Notes: a model not told the origin generated them from the letters alone. Counted from the first letter of the stretch, positions 50,047 through 58,980 are shown. The stretch is 64,000 bases of DNA from CALIZF01 sp046292445 (GCA_046292445.1 JBKBQT010000001.1:1-64000), one strand, 5' to 3'. A program made the numbers and translations.

Positions 50047-53000
50047 CACAGCCCCGCAGGCCGGCGCAGATCGAGCGTCATGGGGAATTCCGGGTGGGGC
50101 TGTTCCGGCACCGGGTGATAGCGGCCGGGATTGTGCCCCTGCGCCTCGAACCGCGCGAGCCGCCGCGCCTCGGCCTCGTTGCCGTTCACCGGAAAGGTGG
50201 AATAGTTCCGCCCGCCCGGATGCGCGACATGGTAGACGCAGCCCCCGAGCGCCCGGTTCGACCAGGTGTCGAAGATGTCGAAGGTCAGCGGCGCCTGCAC
50301 CGGCAGGGTGGGGTGCATCGCCTCGGGCGGCCGCCACGCCTTGAACCGCACGCCCGCCACCGCCGCGCCGCTGCCGGCCGCGCGCAGGGGCAGGCTGCGC
50401 CGATTGCAGGTGACGGTGTAGCGCCCCGGATCGGCGGCGGTCAGTTTCACCTGCAGCCGCTCGGTCGAGCTGTCGGTATAGCGCACCGTCCCCCCGATCG
50501 CGCCGGTCTCGCCCAGCACATGCCATGGCTCGAGCGCCTGGCGCAGTTCGATCCCGACGCCCTCGTATTCCGCCTCGCCGCAGAACGGGAACCGGAATTC
50601 CGCCTGCGCCCTGAACCAGTCGGGGTCGAGGTCGAACCCATGGGCGCGCAGGTCGCCCAGCACGTCGAGGAAGTCGGCCCAGAGGTAATGCGGCAGCATG
50701 AAGCGGTCGTGCAGCGCCGTTCCCCAGCGCGTCAGCGGCCCGCCGGCAGGCGCCGCCCAGAACCGCGCGATGAGGGCGCGGATCAGCAGTTGCTGCGCAA
50801 GGCTCATCCGCGCGTTCGGCGGCATCTCGAAGCCGCGGAACTCCACCAGCCCCAGCCGCCCCGTGGGACCGTCGGGGGAATAGAGCTTGTCGATGCAGAT
50901 CTCGGCCCGGTGGGTGTTGCCCGTCACGTCGGTCAGCAGGTTGCGCAGCAGACGGTCGGTCAGCCACGGCAACGGCGGCGCCCCCTCGCCGGGCCGGGGG
51001 ATCTGCGCCAGCGCGATTTCCAGCTCGTAAAGCGCATCGTGCCGGGCCTCGTCGATCCGGGGCGCCTGGCTCGTCGGCCCGATGAACAGGCCCGAGAACA
51101 GGTAGGACAGCGACGGATGCCGGTTCCAGTGCAGGATCAGCGAGCGCAGAAGATCGGGCCGCCGCAGGAACGGGCTGTCGTTCGGCGTCGCGCCGCCGAC
51201 CACCACATGGTTGCCCCCGCCGGTCCCGGTATGCTTCCCGTCGATCATGAACTTGTCGGCGCCAAGCCGCGACTGCCGCGCCTCCTCATAGACCGCCTCG
51301 GTCGTCGCCACCGCCTCGTCCCAGCTATGGGCGGGGTGGATGTTCACCTCGATCACCCCGGGGTCGGGTGCGACGCGGATCACGTTCATCCGCGGGTCGT
51401 GCGGCGGGGCGTAACCCTCGATATGCACCTTGAGGCCGAGGCGCAGCGCCGCCGCCTCGGCCGCCGCGACGAGATCGAGGTAATCCTCGAGCTGCACCAT
51501 CGGCGGCATGAACACGCACAGCCGCCCGTCCCGCGGCTCGACCGTGACGGCGGTGCGCACGAAACCCTCGACCTCGGTCGTCACCTGCTCGACCTGCCCC
51601 GCGTTGGGCACGTTGGCCACGAAGGATGCCATCGGCTGCGTCCGCCGCACCGGGTCGGGCGGCGGCGCGGGCGGCAGGGGCGGGCGGTCGTCGGTCGGGT
51701 CGGCGGGGTTGATGTAGGGGTATTGCGCCGGCGTCAGATAGGGCAGCGACGACAGCGGCAGGCGATAGCCCACCGGGCTGTCGCCGGGGACAAGAAACAT
51801 GTGCCCCCGCCGCAGACGCCATTTTTCCGATATCCACCGCCGCCCGTTCGCCCGCCGCTGCCACGCCTGCACCGGCAGCACGAACCCGACCGGCGTCGTC
51901 AGCCCGCGGTCGAACACGGTCGCGATGCGGTGCCGCGCCTCGGGATCCTCGAGTTTCGAGTTCTGCGGCGTCACGTTGGGCGGAAGGTTCGCCTCCTTCA
52001 CCAGCCATTCGGCGGGGTCCTCGTAGGCGGGCAGGATGTTGTCCTCGGGCACCTCGAGCTCGGCCGCGATCTCGCGCAGGAATTCCTGCGCCTGCAGCGG
52101 GGTTGCGCCAAGGTCGATGCCCTCGGCCGCGATCAGGTCGGGGTTCTGCCAGACCGGCGCACCGTCGCGCCGCCAGTAGAGGCTGAAGGTCCAGCGCGGC
52201 AGCGTCTCGCCCGGATACCACTTGCCCTGCCCGTAATGCAGGAACCCGCCGGGGGCGAAGCGCGCCTGGAGCCGGCGGATCAGCCGGTCGGCCAGCACCC
52301 GCTTGGTCGGCCCGACGGCAGCGGTGTTCCACTCGGCGCTCTCGAAATCGTCGATGGACACGAAGGTCGGCTCGCCCCCCATCGTCAGCCGCACGTCGCC
52401 TGCCGCCAGCGCCGCGTCCACCCTGTGCCCCAGCGCGTTGAGCGCGGCCCAGCCGTCGTCGTCGAAGGGCCGCGTGATGCGCGGATGCTCGGCCACCCGA
52501 GTCACGCGCATGTCGAAGGCGAAATCGACATTGGCCGACGATGCGAGGCCCGCGATCGGGGCGGCGTTGCGGTAATGCGGTGTGGCGGCCAGCGGGATGT
52601 GGCTTTCCCCCGCCAGAAGCCCCGATGTCGGATCGAGCCCGATCCACCCCGCGCCGGGCAGATAGACCTCGACCCAGGCATGCAGGTCGGTGAAATCCAC
52701 CTCGGTCCCCGACGGCCCGTCGAGCGCCTTGAGGTCGGGCGCAAGCTGGATCAGATAGCCCGACACGAACCGCGCGGCGAACCCCAGATGGCGCAGGGCG
52801 TTCACGAGCAGCCAGGACGAATCCCGGCAGGATGCGGTTGCCTTGGCGAGCGTTTCCTCGGGCGACTGCACGCCCGGCTCAAGCCGGATCACATAGCCGA
52901 TCTCGCGCGCGACACGGGCGTTGAGGTTCACCACGAAATCGACGCTGCGGATGCGGTCCCGCGGCACGTCGTCGAGGAACCGCTGCAACAGCGGCCCGGC

Positions 53001-53366
53001 AGGCTGCGTCTCGCGGTAGATCACGAGGTCGGGCGCAATGTCCTCGGGATAGTCGAAGGGCCAGGTCTCGGCACTGTCCTCGACGAAGAAATCGAACGGG
53101 TTGTAAACCGTCATGTCGGCGACGAGATCGACCTCGATCCGCAGTTCGGTCACCGGCTCGGGGAAGACATAGCGGGCCAGCCAGTTGCCGTAGACATCCT
53201 GCTGGTGGTTGACGAAATGCGGCTGCGGGCCGACGCGCAGGCTGTGGCTGATGACGCGGGTGCGGCTGTGCGGCGCCGGGCGAAGGCGGATGACCTGAGG
53301 CGACAGGATCACGGGGCGGTCGTAGCGATAATGTGTGAGATGATGGATCGCTGCCTTGATCGACAT
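50046..53366 (-). CDS. DUF2126 large transglutaminase-like protein
   Basis: A 1106-residue protein. The N-terminal ~290 residues are a transglutaminase with its beta domain (AIHHLTHYRYDRPVILSPQVIRLRP) and catalytic Cys180 (ATASCRDSSWLLV), His229 (TDLHAWVEVYLPG) and Asp245 (GLDPTSG). The rest is DUF2126: VRLTMGGEPTFVSIDD, FLHYGQGKWYPGETLPRWTFSLYWRRDG, IEVNIHPAHSWDEAV, DGKHTGTGGGNHVVVGGATP, LHWNRHPSLSYLFSGLFIGPTSQAPRIDE and VEFRGFEMPPNARMSLAQQLLIRALIARFW. This second part resembles amidoligase/glutamine-synthetase-like folds. It is first in the conserved three-gene set and probably acts on the same peptide or amide product as its neighbours. The start at 53366 follows GGGGG. Confidence 0.92.
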   Translation of the reverse strand: MSIKAAIHHLTHYRYDRPVILSPQVIRLRPAPHSRTRVISHSLRVGPQPHFVNHQQDVYGNWLARYVFPEPVTELRIEVDLVADMTVYNPFDFFVEDSAETWPFDYPEDIAPDLVIYRETQPAGPLLQRFLDDVPRDRIRSVDFVVNLNARVAREIGYVIRLEPGVQSPEETLAKATASCRDSSWLLVNALRHLGFAARFVSGYLIQLAPDLKALDGPSGTEVDFTDLHAWVEVYLPGAGWIGLDPTSGLLAGESHIPLAATPHYRNAAPIAGLASSANVDFAFDMRVTRVAEHPRITRPFDDDGWAALNALGHRVDAALAAGDVRLTMGGEPTFVSIDDFESAEWNTAAVGPTKRVLADRLIRRLQARFAPGGFLHYGQGKWYPGETLPRWTFSLYWRRDGAPVWQNPDLIAAEGIDLGATPLQAQEFLREIAAELEVPEDNILPAYEDPAEWLVKEANLPPNVTPQNSKLEDPEARHRIATVFDRGLTTPVGFVLPVQAWQRRANGRRWISEKWRLRRGHMFLVPGDSPVGYRLPLSSLPYLTPAQYPYINPADPTDDRPPLPPAPPPDPVRRTQPMASFVANVPNAGQVEQVTTEVEGFVRTAVTVEPRDGRLCVFMPPMVQLEDYLDLVAAAEAAALRLGLKVHIEGYAPPHDPRMNVIRVAPDPGVIEVNIHPAHSWDEAVATTEAVYEEARQSRLGADKFMIDGKHTGTGGGNHVVVGGATPNDSPFLRRPDLLRSLILHWNRHPSLSYLFSGLFIGPTSQAPRIDEARHDALYELEIALAQIPRPGEGAPPLPWLTDRLLRNLLTDVTGNTHRAEICIDKLYSPDGPTGRLGLVEFRGFEMPPNARMSLAQQLLIRALIARFWAAPAGGPLTRWGTALHDRFMLPHYLWADFLDVLGDLRAHGFDLDPDWFRAQAEFRFPFCGEAEYEGVGIELRQALEPWHVLGETGAIGGTVRYTDSSTERLQVKLTAADPGRYTVTCNRRSLPLRAAGSGAAVAGVRFKAWRPPEAMHPTLPVQAPLTFDIFDTWSNRALGGCVYHVAHPGGRNYSTFPVNGNEAEARRLARFEAQGHNPGRYHPVPEQPHPEFPMTLDLRRPAGL

Positions 53367-53536
53367 CCTCTGCCCCCTCGACTGGCTATGAGCGGAGACC
53401 GTCGCACGGATCGTGCACGCCTGCCAAGGCACCAGCGATCCGCGCCGCCCCGCGACGGTCGGGTGCCGAAAAATCGGGCACCGGTTCGTGGCTGGCCCTG
53501 CGCGCAACGTCGCCAGCCGGCCCGGCCGGCGGCGCC

Positions 53537-54487
53537 TCAGCGCCCCCAGACCACCGCGTTTTCGTGCCGCTTGATGAGGTGGCGCAAATCCTCGAACGCA
53601 TGGGCGATGTGCTGGGCGAACCGGTCGGCGGCGATCGGGCGCGGCGCGCTGATCCGGCGCAGGATGCCGAGGCTGCGCGCCGGCTGCGGGATGCCAAACG
53701 GCAGCACGGTGACGCGGTTTTCCTTGCGGGCGGCGAACACCACCGAATGCGGCAGGACCGCCAGCCCGTCGGTGTCCGCAAGATAGTTCATCACGCTCAT
53801 CAGCGAGCCGCCGGCATAGCGGATGTTGAGATCCGACATCCCGATCGCCAGCAGGATCGCATGCAGGTCGGCCAGCAGGGGCGAGCCCGGCAGCGGCGCC
53901 ACCCAGGGGTATTCTGCAAGATCCGTGACCTGGAGCCGCCGCTTGCGCATCAGGGGATGCGCCGGGCGGCAGGCGACGATGTTGCGCCCCGGCAGGATCT
54001 CGAGAAACTCGAAGCCCCGCGGGGCCTCGACCTGCGCCATCGGCACGATGGCGAGGTCCAGCTCGCCCGCCTCCAGCGCCGCCTGCATCTCGGGCAGGTT
54101 GCCGTATCCCTGCTGCACGCTGACGTCCGGTTCCTCATTCTGGAATTCGGCGATCATCCGGCTGATGAAGGCATCCATGAAGAAGGGAACGCCCGCGACC
54201 CGCACGAGCCCCTTCGTCCCCTTCTGAAACCCCAGCACCGCCTCGGATGCCTTGCGCGAGGCAGCGAGGATCGCCCGGCCCTGGATCGCCAGCTGCTGCG
54301 CCAGAAGCGTCGGCTGCGTCGGCCGCCTGCCCTTGACGAACAGCGGCTGGCCCACCCGCGCCTCGAGCATCGAGAGCGCGCGGCTGACCGCCGGCTGGGT
54401 CAGGCCGAGGAGGGCGGCACCCTCGCTGACCCCGCCGGCGTCGATCACGGCGGCAAGCTGCATCAGGTGGCGTTCGTTCAGCTTCAT
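53537..54487 (-). CDS. LysR family transcriptional regulator of the aromatic catabolic cluster
   Basis: A 316-residue LysR-type regulator. The helix-turn-helix is LNERHLMQLAAVIDAGGVSEGAALLGLTQPAVSRALSMLEARVGQPLF. The effector domain (90-300) has VRVAGVPFFMDAFI, LDLAIVPMAQVEAPRGFEFLEILPG and DTDGLAVLPHSVVF. It is divergent from the dioxygenase gene with a 91-bp gap holding a perfect LTTR dyad (54486-54500) that overlaps its own start codon, which fits autorepression. It likely activates the catabolic genes in response to an aromatic inducer or pathway intermediate. Confidence 0.92.
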   Translation of the reverse strand: MKLNERHLMQLAAVIDAGGVSEGAALLGLTQPAVSRALSMLEARVGQPLFVKGRRPTQPTLLAQQLAIQGRAILAASRKASEAVLGFQKGTKGLVRVAGVPFFMDAFISRMIAEFQNEEPDVSVQQGYGNLPEMQAALEAGELDLAIVPMAQVEAPRGFEFLEILPGRNIVACRPAHPLMRKRRLQVTDLAEYPWVAPLPGSPLLADLHAILLAIGMSDLNIRYAGGSLMSVMNYLADTDGLAVLPHSVVFAARKENRVTVLPFGIPQPARSLGILRRISAPRPIAADRFAQHIAHAFEDLRHLIKRHENAVVWGR

Positions 54488-54500
54488 AGCACAATGCTAT
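54486..54500. promoter_or_regulatory. LysR-type (T-N11-A) binding site
   Basis: ATAGCA-CAA-TGCTAT is a perfect 15-bp dyad containing T-N11-A (T54487, A54499), the classical LysR recognition pattern. It overlaps the ATG of the lysR gene and lies about 80 bp upstream of the dioxygenase start. TATCCT at 54543-54548 is a candidate -10 with no good -35, as expected for an activator-dependent promoter. Confidence 0.65.
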
Positions 54501-54578
54501 ACGAACCTGGCCAGAAATCATCAACGCCATGCGATCGCGTTCTATCCTTGCCGGATGGGTCAGGGAGGATTCCGGTCG

Positions 54579-55469
54579 ATGGACGGGCGAACGGACGGGC
54601 GCGGGCAGCGTGCACCGGGCGAGGCATTTTGCGAACGGCTGTCCGCCGCCGGCACCGGGACGCCGCTGGCGGCATCGGTCGGCGCCGCCGTGACCCATCT
54701 GCATCGCCTGATCGCCGAGACACGCCCGTCGCCTGACGATCTGCGCTGCGCGCTCGACTTCCTGACCGAGGTCGGGCTCGCCTGCGACAAGCGGCGGCAG
54801 GAATGGGTGCTGCTGTCCGATGTGCTCGGCATCTCGACAGCGGTCGAGGACCTGGCCCGGCCCCGCCCTGCCGGAGCGACGCCGAACACCATCGCCGGGC
54901 CCTTCTACCGCGCGGACGTGCCCGAGATGGCGCCGGGCGCCACCATCTCGCGCGATGGCAGGGGCGAGGCGGTCGCGGTCACGGGCCGGGTCGCCGACAC
55001 GGCGGGGCGGCCGGTGCCGGGCGCGATGGTCGAGGTCTGGCACGCCGATGCCGACGGGCGCTACGAGAACCAGGAGCCGGACCGCCAGCCCGAATACAAC
55101 CTGCGCGGCCGCCTGCGCGCCGATGGCGAGGGGCGGTTCCGGTTCTTCACGATCCGTCCGCGCGGCTATGCGCTGCCCGGCGACGGGCCGGTGGGGCGCC
55201 TGTTCGCCGCGCTCGGGCTGCCGATGGACCGCCCGGCGCATATCCACTTCCGCGTGACCGCACCGGGATTCGAGGTGCTCACCACGCATGTCTTCGACAA
55301 GGGCGACCCCGCCATCGGACGCGATGCGATCTTCGGCGTGAAACCTGCCCTGCTGGGCGAGTTCCGCGCCGCTCCCGCGGGCGATGGCGCATGCTGGGCA
55401 CTCGATGTCGCCTTCGTGCTGGCGCGCGCGGGCGAGACCGACGGACACCACGATCACCGGGAAGGATAG
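54579..55469 (+). CDS. Intradiol ring-cleavage dioxygenase, hydroxyquinol 1,2-dioxygenase type
   Basis: A 296-residue dioxygenase. The N-terminal helical dimer domain has LDFLTEVGLACDKRRQEWVLLSDVLGIST. The beta-sandwich catalytic core has NTIAGPFYRADVPEMAPG, a Fe(III) Tyr in GRYENQEPD, a second in RPRGYALPGDGPVG, and His ligands in RPAHIHFRVTAPGFEVLTTHVFDKGD. The DVLG...AGPFY and GYALPGDGPVG motifs point to the hydroxyquinol/chlorocatechol branch, cleaving 1,2,4-trihydroxybenzene-like rings to maleylacetate. ATG 54555 is an alternative start. The following gene is the expected maleylacetate reductase. A second intradiol enzyme begins at the far end of the cluster. Confidence 0.88.
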   Translation: MDGRTDGRGQRAPGEAFCERLSAAGTGTPLAASVGAAVTHLHRLIAETRPSPDDLRCALDFLTEVGLACDKRRQEWVLLSDVLGISTAVEDLARPRPAGATPNTIAGPFYRADVPEMAPGATISRDGRGEAVAVTGRVADTAGRPVPGAMVEVWHADADGRYENQEPDRQPEYNLRGRLRADGEGRFRFFTIRPRGYALPGDGPVGRLFAALGLPMDRPAHIHFRVTAPGFEVLTTHVFDKGDPAIGRDAIFGVKPALLGEFRAAPAGDGACWALDVAFVLARAGETDGHHDHREG

Positions 55470-55751
55470 GCCCATGGCCCTCGTGCGCCGACATCGCCAC
55501 CCCATCCCGGCCGCGCAGGGCGCGTCCGCGCACTCGGAAATCCGCAGCGCGATGCCCGCCCGCGGCGCGACCGGGCGCGGCTTGTCCGTCGGGGGACCGA
55601 CCCCGGACCGTCATCGCAACCATCGGCGCGGGGCGGGACCTGCATTCGCCGGCGCCTTCGGCGCGGCGCAGGCTGATGCGGCCATGGCGGCATGCGCCGT
55701 CACGCGTCCCGCCCGCGCAAGCCCCCGAGAACGCTCGACCGGGGCAGCATG

Positions 55752-56813
55752 ATGGAACCCTTCGTGTTTCCCGGCCTGGCGACCCGTGTGATCTTCGGGC
55801 ACGGCACGCTCGGCCGGGCAGGCGAGGAACTCGACCGCCTCGGCCACAAGACCGCCCTGGTGCTCGCGACGCCGCATCAGAAGGCCGAGGCCGAGGCGCT
55901 GGCGAGCATGCTCGGCCGGCGGGCCGCCGGCGTCTTTGCGGGCGCGGCGATGCACACGCCAACCGACGTGACCGAAACGGCGCTCGCCGCCTACGGGGCC
56001 AGCGGCGCGACGGCCGTCGTCAGCCTCGGCGGCGGATCGACCGTCGGGCTCGGCAAGGCGATCGCGGTCCGCACCGGCGCCGATCAGATCGCCATCCCCA
56101 CGACCTATGCCGGGTCCGAGATGACCGACATCCTGGGCGAAACCGCCGGCGGGGCCAAGACCACCCGGCGCGACCCCGCGATCCGGCCCGAGGTGGTGAT
56201 CTACGACGTCGATCTGACGCTGACGTTGCCGGCCGCGATGACCGTCACCTCGGCGATGAACGCCATCGCCCATGCTGCCGAGGGCTTCTATGCCCCCGAC
56301 CGCAATCCGGTGGTCATCGCCATGGCTCGCGACGCGATGCCCGCGTTCCGCGATGCGCTGCCCGTCCTGATGCGCGATCCGCAGGACCGGGGCGCGCGGG
56401 CCATGGCGCTCTATGCCGCCTGGTGCTGCTCGACGATCCTCGGCACCATCACGATGGCACTGCACCACAAGCTGGCGCATGTCCTCGGCGGCTCGTTCGG
56501 CCTGCCCCATGCCGAGACGCATGCGATCCTGCTGCCGCACACGATCGGGTTCAATGCCGCCGCCGTGCCGCATCTGATGGCGCCGCTCGACGATACGTTC
56601 GGCGCGCCGACCGGCGCAGGCCTGTGGGATTTCGCGGTCGCCGTCGGCGCCCCGACCCGCCTGCGCGATCTCGGCCTGACTGAGGCCGATCTGTTGCGCG
56701 CCGCCGATATCGCGGTGCAAAATCCCTATGCGAACCCGCGGCCATTCGACCGCGCGGACATCCTTTCGCTTCTTCGTGCGGCGTGGGAGGGGCGCCGACC
56801 GGAGGCCGCCTGA
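55752..56813 (+). CDS. Maleylacetate reductase (iron-containing alcohol dehydrogenase family)
   Basis: A 353-residue enzyme of the Fe-ADH family. Maleylacetate-reductase features are FVFPGLATRVIFGHGTL, VVSLGGGSTVGLGKAIAVRTG, AIPTTYAGSEMTDILGETAGGAKTTRRDP and MNAIAHAAEGFYAPDRNP. The metal/active-site histidines are in MALHHKLAHVLGGSFGLPHAETHAILLPH. It reduces maleylacetate to 3-oxoadipate with NAD(P)H, the step after hydroxyquinol cleavage. ATG 55749 is equally possible. The 282-bp stretch before it contains a short frame that I do not accept as a gene. Confidence 0.93.
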   Translation: MEPFVFPGLATRVIFGHGTLGRAGEELDRLGHKTALVLATPHQKAEAEALASMLGRRAAGVFAGAAMHTPTDVTETALAAYGASGATAVVSLGGGSTVGLGKAIAVRTGADQIAIPTTYAGSEMTDILGETAGGAKTTRRDPAIRPEVVIYDVDLTLTLPAAMTVTSAMNAIAHAAEGFYAPDRNPVVIAMARDAMPAFRDALPVLMRDPQDRGARAMALYAAWCCSTILGTITMALHHKLAHVLGGSFGLPHAETHAILLPHTIGFNAAAVPHLMAPLDDTFGAPTGAGLWDFAVAVGAPTRLRDLGLTEADLLRAADIAVQNPYANPRPFDRADILSLLRAAWEGRRPEAA

Positions 56814-56860
56814 GCCACAGCCCGCACCAACACACCCAGACCACCGAGGGAGGACGATCC

Positions 56861-58144
56861 ATGCTGACCCGCCGCAGGTTCCTGCATACCACCGCCGCCA
56901 CGGCGCTTGCCGCCCCCGGACTGCTTGCCGCGGGCCTTGCTGCCCCCGCGCTCGCGCAGGGCGCGCGGATCAAGCTCGGCTATGTCTCGCCGCAGACCGG
57001 CGCGCTCGCCGGTTTCGCCGAAAGCGACGACTACACCATCCGCACCTTTCTCGGCACCGATGCCGGCAGGAACTTCGAGGTCATCGTCAAGGACAGCCAG
57101 TCCAACCCGAACCGCGCCGCCGAGGTCGCCAAGGACCTGATCGTCAACGACAACATCGACATGATGCTGGTTGCCTCGACGCCCGAGAACACCAATCCGG
57201 TCGCGACGACCTGCGAGGCCGAGGGCGTGCCGGTGCTTTCGACGATCGCGCCGTGGCAGCCGTGGTTCATCGGCCAGCAGGGCAACCCGGGCAACCCGGG
57301 GAGCTGGCAACCCTTCGATTTCGCCTTTCACTACTTCTGGGGGCTCGAGGATGTCATCGCCGTCTTCATCAACATGTGGAACCAGATCGAGACCAACAGG
57401 CAGGTCGGCGGCCTTTTCCCGAACGACGGCGACGGCAACGCCTGGGGCGACCCGAACGTCGGCGTGGCGCCAGGCTTTGCCGCCGCCGGCTACACCACGA
57501 CCGACCCGGGACGGTTCCAGAACCTGACCGATGATTTCACGGCCCAGATCAACGCCTTCAAGGCCGCCAACGCACAGATCGTGACGGGGGTCGTCATCCC
57601 GCCCGATTTCACCACTTTCCGCAACCAGGCGATCCAGCAGGGGTTCAACCCGCGCATCATCACGGTGGCCAAGGCGATCCTGTTCCCGCAATCGGTCGAG
57701 ACGCTGGGCCAGTCCGGGCACAACCTGTCGTCCGAGGTCTGGTGGTCGGCCACGCACCCGTTCAAATCCTCGCTGACGGGCCAGTCGGCGGCGGAACTGG
57801 CGGCCGATTTCACCGCCAGGACCGGGCGCCCGTGGACGCAGCCGATCGGCTTCATCCACTCGCTGTTCGAGATCGCGACCGACGTCATGGGCCGCGTGTC
57901 CGACGTGACCGATGCCGAGGCGGTGGCGGCGGCCATCGCCGCGACCGACATGGACACGATGGTCGGCCGCATCGCCTGGAACGGCGCGGGCGTGCCGCCC
58001 TTTGCGGCCGCCAACGTGACCAAGACGCCGCTCGTCGGCGGCCAGTGGCGGCGGTCGGCCGGCGGGAGCTTCGACCTCGTGGTGGTGGACAACCAGACCG
58101 CACCGGACATCCCCACGGGCGGCGTGATGGAGGCGCTGGCCTGA
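56861..58144 (+). CDS. ABC transporter substrate-binding protein, branched-chain amino acid type
   Basis: A 427-residue periplasmic protein with a Tat signal (LTRRRFLHTTAATALAAPGLLAAGLAAPALAQ, cleaved near residue 32). The mature part is Peripla_BP_6: KLGYVSPQTGALAGFAESDDYT, VIVKDSQSNPNRAAEVAKDLIVNDNIDMMLVASTPENTNPVATTCEAEGVPVLSTIAPWQPWF. It belongs to the group of such proteins found in aromatic-degradation clusters, so the ligand is probably an aromatic acid or phenol, not leucine. That is inference from context. GGAGG precedes ATG 56861. It is followed by two strong hairpins and then the ATPase genes. Confidence 0.9.
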   Translation: MLTRRRFLHTTAATALAAPGLLAAGLAAPALAQGARIKLGYVSPQTGALAGFAESDDYTIRTFLGTDAGRNFEVIVKDSQSNPNRAAEVAKDLIVNDNIDMMLVASTPENTNPVATTCEAEGVPVLSTIAPWQPWFIGQQGNPGNPGSWQPFDFAFHYFWGLEDVIAVFINMWNQIETNRQVGGLFPNDGDGNAWGDPNVGVAPGFAAAGYTTTDPGRFQNLTDDFTAQINAFKAANAQIVTGVVIPPDFTTFRNQAIQQGFNPRIITVAKAILFPQSVETLGQSGHNLSSEVWWSATHPFKSSLTGQSAAELAADFTARTGRPWTQPIGFIHSLFEIATDVMGRVSDVTDAEAVAAAIAATDMDTMVGRIAWNGAGVPPFAAANVTKTPLVGGQWRRSAGGSFDLVVVDNQTAPDIPTGGVMEALA

Positions 58145-58160
58145 CGGCCGACCAGAGGCG

Positions 58161-58183
58161 GGCGGCCCGGTGGCCGGGCCGCC
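58161..58183 (+). repeat. Perfect hairpin after the binding-protein gene (first of two)
   Basis: GGCGGCCCGG (58161-58170) and CCGGGCCGCC (58174-58183) form a 10-bp perfect stem with loop TGG, 17 bp after the stop codon. There is no T-run. It probably stabilises the binding-protein mRNA or limits readthrough. Confidence 0.7.
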
Positions 58184-58206
58184 TGCGCGCCGGCGAGCAT
58201 GCAAAG

Positions 58207-58232
58207 GGGCGGCCCTTCCAGAAGGGCCGCCC
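58207..58232 (+). repeat. Perfect hairpin before the ATPase gene (second of two)
   Basis: GGGCGGCCCTTC (58207-58218) and GAAGGGCCGCCC (58221-58232) form a 12-bp perfect inverted repeat with a 2-base centre (realistically 10-11 bp with a tetraloop or larger). It ends 25 bp before GTG 58258. Both hairpins share the GGCGGCCC core. Confidence 0.7.
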
Positions 58233-58257
58233 GCCCGTCCCGACCGAGGGTTGCCGC

Positions 58258-58980
58258 GTGACCACCATCCTCAGCCTTTCCAGCGTGTCGAAAAGCTACG
58301 GGGCCCTCAGGGTCACGGACGATGTGTCCTTTGACGTGGCAACGGGCGAGGCGCTGGGCATCATCGGGCCGAACGGGGCGGGGAAATCGACGCTCTTCAA
58401 CCTCATCACCGGCAATGTCGCGCCCGATGCGGGGCGCATCGCCTTGATGGGCCGCGACGTTACCCGCCTGCCCGCGATGGCGCGGGTGCGGATGGGCGTG
58501 GGGCGCAGCTTCCAGATCCCGCAGCCGTTCGAGGGGTTGACGGTGTTTGAAAACCTCGTCGTCGCCGCAGCCTATGGGCAGGGCCGGTCCGAGGCGGCGG
58601 TGACGGACGGTTGCGCCGCGATCCTCGCGCAGACCGACCTGATGCGCCTCGCCAATACGCCCGCCGGCGGGTTGTCGCTGCTCGACCGCAAGCGGCTCGA
58701 ACTGGCCCGCGCGCTGGCCACCGGGCCGGAACTCCTGCTGCTCGACGAGATCGCGGGCGGGCTGACCGAGGGCGAGTGCCATGCCCTTGTCGCCACCATC
58801 CGCGCCATCCATGCTCGAGGGGTGACGATCGTGTGGATCGAACATGTGCTCCACGCGCTCAACAGCGTCGTCACGCGGCTTTTGGTGCTCGACTTCGGCA
58901 AGGTGATCGGCCTCGGCGCGCCCGAGACGATCATGGCATCGAAAGAGGTGCGCGAGATCTACCTGGGGATCGAGGCATGA
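58258..58980 (+). CDS. ABC transporter ATP-binding protein, LivG-like
   Basis: A 240-residue ATPase. Walker A is GPNGAGKSTLFNLITG. Walker B/D-loop is LLLLDEIAGGL, and the H-loop is VTIVWIEHVLHAL. The LivG-type insert VGRSFQIPQPFEGLTVFENLVVAA is present. The signature region reads GGLSLLDRKRLELARAL, where LSLLD replaces the usual LSGGQ/LSYGQ, an atypical C-loop that some LivG-type subunits tolerate. The start is GTG 58258. The end overlaps the LivF-like gene by 4 bases. It powers the importer encoded by the surrounding genes. Confidence 0.92.
   Translation: MTTILSLSSVSKSYGALRVTDDVSFDVATGEALGIIGPNGAGKSTLFNLITGNVAPDAGRIALMGRDVTRLPAMARVRMGVGRSFQIPQPFEGLTVFENLVVAAAYGQGRSEAAVTDGCAAILAQTDLMRLANTPAGGLSLLDRKRLELARALATGPELLLLDEIAGGLTEGECHALVATIRAIHARGVTIVWIEHVLHALNSVVTRLLVLDFGKVIGLGAPETIMASKEVREIYLGIEA

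Noticed and set aside
53440..53500. GGTGCC...GGCACC stem with an A-rich loop near 53461-53482 as a terminator between the LysR and DUF2126 genes
   Set aside because: The stem is short with a bulge and no T-run follows on either strand, so there is not enough to call a terminator.
46888..53786. Two very long plus-strand open frames opposite the transglutaminase/ATP-grasp genes
   Set aside because: Low-complexity Arg/Pro/Ala composition and no domains. The minus strand carries the conserved genes with overlapping starts and stops.
55474..55752. 92-codon frame between the dioxygenase and maleylacetate reductase genes, with a fair ribosome binding site and a stop overlapping the next start
   Set aside because: The composition is Ala/Arg/Gly/Pro low-complexity with no predicted fold, signal or known family. 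It may be spacer or remnant DNA. I keep it only as a note.
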